DNA from: Pseudomonadota bacterium
GTDB taxonomy: Bacteria; Pseudomonadota; Alphaproteobacteria; Acetobacterales; Acetobacteraceae
DNA: 6,636 nucleotides
Direction: 5' to 3'
Assembly: GCA_021808205.1 (NCBI GenBank)
Contig: JAKBCD010000109.1
Span: 1-6,636, forward strand
Shown here: piece by piece, positions 5,608 through 6,636 of the stretch
Layout: each line of letters opens with the position of its first letter
How positions within the stretch are numbered: position 1 is the stretch's first letter
The notes under the pieces: model-generated
What the model was told of the DNA's origin: nothing
The model's database searches: none
The model's input: the letters and a program-made list of their open reading frames with translations, nothing else
Position numbers and translations under genes: made by a program

Positions 5608-5618
5608 AGGAATGGCCG

Positions 5619-5641
5619 CCACGGCTCAGCGTGGTATTTTT
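5619..5641 (+). terminator. Candidate terminator of the restriction-modification operon
   Basis: CCACG (5619-5623) pairs with CGTGG (5630-5634) around a six-base loop, followed by TATTTTT (5635-5641). The stem is short and the T run is interrupted by one A, so it is a modest intrinsic terminator, but it is the only such structure between the endonuclease and the right island edge. Confidence 0.45.
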
Positions 5642-5668
5642 CGTGGCATCAAATCTGCAGGTCAAAGA

Positions 5669-5681
5669 AAACGCATTGATT
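5669..5681 (-). promoter_or_regulatory. Possible IHF binding site near the right junction
   Basis: AAACGCATTGATT matches the reversed IHF consensus YAA-N4-TTGATW at all but its first base, in A/T-rich DNA 28 bp before the right attachment repeat. IHF sites are common beside tyrosine-recombinase attachment sites. The consensus is loose, so this is a weak call. Confidence 0.22.
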
Positions 5682-5704
5682 TTATTGGATATTTTAGTGT
5701 TGTT

Positions 5705-5710
5705 TATAAT
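5705..5710 (+). promoter_or_regulatory. Perfect TATAAT -10 element at the right island edge
   Basis: TATAAT lies directly against the right attachment repeat and 17 bp before the ATG of the downstream methyltransferase. The -35 candidate at 17-bp spacing (TTATTG, 5682-5687) is poor. If used, the promoter would be island-supplied and would restore expression of a gene cut off from guaA transcription; the leader would be only about 10 bases. Confidence 0.33.
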
Positions 5711-5723
5711 CGAGTGGGAGTAG
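5709..5723 (+). repeat. Right attachment-type repeat (displaced guaA 3' end)
   Basis: ATC GAG TGG GAG TAG codes Ile-Glu-Trp-Glu-stop, the conserved end of GMP synthase, but the codons before it (TTT ATA) do not continue guaA. It shares GAGTGGGA with 2771-2778. GGGAG (5716-5720) here also serves as the Shine-Dalgarno of the gene starting at 5728, showing that the displaced guaA end and that gene belong together. Confidence 0.75.
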
Positions 5724-5727
5724 GCGC

Positions 5728-6570
5728 ATGATGAAGACCACCGCGAACGCGGCGCAGGCTGATTACTGGAACGCGCTGGCGGGGCAGACCTGGGCGCGGT
5801 TTCAGGCGCAGCTGGACCGCCAGATAGAGCCGCTGGGGCGCGAGGCGATGCGGGTGCTGGCGCCGCGCGCGGGGGAGCGGATTCTCGACATTGGCTGCGG
5901 CTGCGGCCAGACGACGATGGAGCTGGCGGCGCTGACCGGGGCTGGCGGCTATGTGAAGGGGGCTGATATTTCAGCGCCGATGCTCGAGATCGCCAAGGCG
6001 CGGCCGGTGTTGCCGGGGGCGGTGGCGCCGGTGTTCGAGCAGGCGGACGCGCAGGTGGCCAGCTTTGGCGATGGCGCGTTCGATGCCGCGTTCAGCCGGT
6101 TCGGGGTTATGTTCTTTGCTGATCCGGTGGCGGCGTTCGCCAATATCCGCCGGGCGTTGCGCCCGGGTGGGCGGCTGGCGTTTGTGTGCTGGCGACCGTT
6201 TGCCGAGAATGTGTGGATGCGCGCGCCGCAGGAAGCGGCGGCACCCTTCATGCCCGCAAGCCCGGCGGCGGACCCGATGGCGCCCGGCCCCTTCGCTTTT
6301 GCCGATGCGGCGCGGGTGCGCGGGGTTCTGGGCGATGCCGGGTTTGGGGATATTTCGATCGAGCCGTTCGACTGCCTGATCGGCGGCGGGGATTTGGCGC
6401 AGAGCCTGGAGCTTTCGCTGCGCGTGGGGCCGCTGGGCGGCGCGCTGCGCGAGCACCCGGAGCTGGCGCAGACGGTGAGCGGGGCGGTGCGGGACGCGCT
6501 GGCGGGGTTTGTGACGCCCAAGGGCGTGCTGATGCCAGCAGCAACCTGGATTGTGCGGGCGCAGGCGTAA
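5728..6570 (+). CDS. Class I SAM-dependent methyltransferase
   Basis: This 280-residue protein has the Rossmann-like methyltransferase fold of the UbiE/Methyltransf_11 type. Motif I is RILDIGCGCGQTT (51-63). The acidic residue after strand 2 is Asp80 (VKGADIS), which should bind the SAM ribose. FDAAFSRFGVMFFADP and the following ANIRRALRPGGRLAFVCW are the typical motif II/III region. The N-terminal YWNALAGQTWARFQAQLD is like small-molecule or quinone-type methyltransferases; the substrate is unknown. The start is ATG 5728 (a second ATG follows at once) with GGGAG 7 bases upstream, inside the displaced guaA 3' end. Codon use is the same GC-rich style as guaA. Before the island entered, the gene lay 4 bp after the guaA stop, so it probably was co-transcribed with it. 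Confidence 0.88.
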   Translation: MMKTTANAAQADYWNALAGQTWARFQAQLDRQIEPLGREAMRVLAPRAGERILDIGCGCGQTTMELAALTGAGGYVKGADISAPMLEIAKARPVLPGAVAPVFEQADAQVASFGDGAFDAAFSRFGVMFFADPVAAFANIRRALRPGGRLAFVCWRPFAENVWMRAPQEAAAPFMPASPAADPMAPGPFAFADAARVRGVLGDAGFGDISIEPFDCLIGGGDLAQSLELSLRVGPLGGALREHPELAQTVSGAVRDALAGFVTPKGVLMPAATWIVRAQA

Positions 6571-6587
6571 GCGGAGAGTTTGAGGCC

Positions 6588-6636
6588 ATGACATTGCAGA
6601 TTGCGGTTATTCCGGTCACCCCGTTTCAGCAGAATT
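6588..6636 (+). CDS. Probable metallo-beta-lactamase-fold hydrolase (3' partial)
   Basis: Only 16 codons are in the window: MTLQIAVIPVTPFQQN. The IPVTPFQQN start is characteristic of small MBL-fold hydrolases related to glyoxalase II (hydroxyacylglutathione hydrolase-like), in which CxL and a V-DPGG strand follow. GAGG (6582-6585) stands 2 bases before the ATG and GGAG (6573-6576) 11 bases before it. It begins 17 bp after the methyltransferase stop, so probably the same operon. The metal-binding HxHxDH motif would lie beyond the window, so the call depends on the N-terminal pattern only. Confidence 0.6.
   Translation, partial: MTLQIAVIPVTPFQQN

Larger units (their letters stand above)
2771..5719 (+). 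mobile_element. guaA-integrated mini-island carrying a restriction-modification operon
   Basis: The segment between two exact copies of GAGTGGGA (2771-2778 and 5712-5719) differs in composition from both flanks: the flanking genes strongly prefer G/C-ending codons such as GCG, CTG and GGG, whereas the insert uses CAA, TTG, GTT and GCA freely. The unit is about 2.94 kb counted with one copy of the repeat. It holds remnants of a tyrosine integrase and of a serine recombinase next to guaA, then an RHH-methyltransferase-endonuclease operon. The guaA 3' end is a known target of integrase-carrying genomic islands. No intact integrase or excisionase is present. The inference is a decayed or non-autonomous island. 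Removing it in silico restores guaA ending in the TAG at 5721-5723, only 4 bp before the methyltransferase at 5728. Confidence 0.8.

Noticed and set aside
5500..5711. Vsr-type mismatch repair endonuclease expected beside a C5 methyltransferase
   Set aside because: The only frame here is 35 codons and does not resemble the Vsr N-terminus; no other candidate is in the window.
5949..6594. Long minus-strand frames opposite the second methyltransferase
   Set aside because: Shadows of GC-rich coding sequence with Arg/Pro/Ala-rich translations and no motifs.

Overview
The window looks like a high-GC alphaproteobacterial chromosome, with an Acetobacteraceae/Rhodospirillales relative the best guess. 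That placement rests on the strong G/C bias at third codon positions and on the character of the housekeeping proteins; no marker in the window fixes the genus. All genes called as functional lie on the plus strand.

The left block (1-2782) is a compact housekeeping run. It holds the C-terminal part of an RsmB/NOP-type rRNA m5C methyltransferase, a GNAT acetyltransferase that overlaps it by 4 bp, and a complete guaA (GMP synthase). The right block (5709-6636) resumes the same GC-rich style with a class I SAM-dependent methyltransferase and the first 16 codons of a probable metallo-beta-lactamase-fold hydrolase.

Between them sits an insert of about 2.94 kb with visibly different composition (more A/T, different codon choice). 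Its outer edges are two copies of the guaA 3' end. guaA itself finishes ATT GAG TGG GAA TGA (Ile-Glu-Trp-Glu-stop), and 5709-5723 reads ATC GAG TGG GAG TAG, the same peptide and stop without its gene. This is the footprint of site-specific integration at the guaA 3' end. The displaced original end lies 4 bp before the next gene, so guaA and that methyltransferase were probably adjacent before the insertion.

The insert carries a three-gene restriction-modification operon with overlapping cistrons: a ribbon-helix-helix (RHH) DNA-binding protein, a C5-cytosine DNA methyltransferase, and a NotI-family restriction endonuclease with a Cys4 metal site and a D...ExQ active site. A perfect inverted repeat with 12-bp arms lies just upstream of the RHH gene and is a good candidate operator. 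A 35-codon reading frame follows the endonuclease with a 1-base stop/start overlap.

The stretch between guaA and the operon (2783-3092) has no intact gene. It holds an inverted repeat over the guaA stop codon, three 10-bp-phased CTGGCA-like repeats, an intrinsic terminator, a remnant of a tyrosine integrase N-terminus, and (minus strand) a remnant of a serine recombinase C-terminus interrupted by a stop. No intact recombinase is present, so the element seems to be an immobilised or trans-mobilised mini-island whose cargo is the restriction-modification system.
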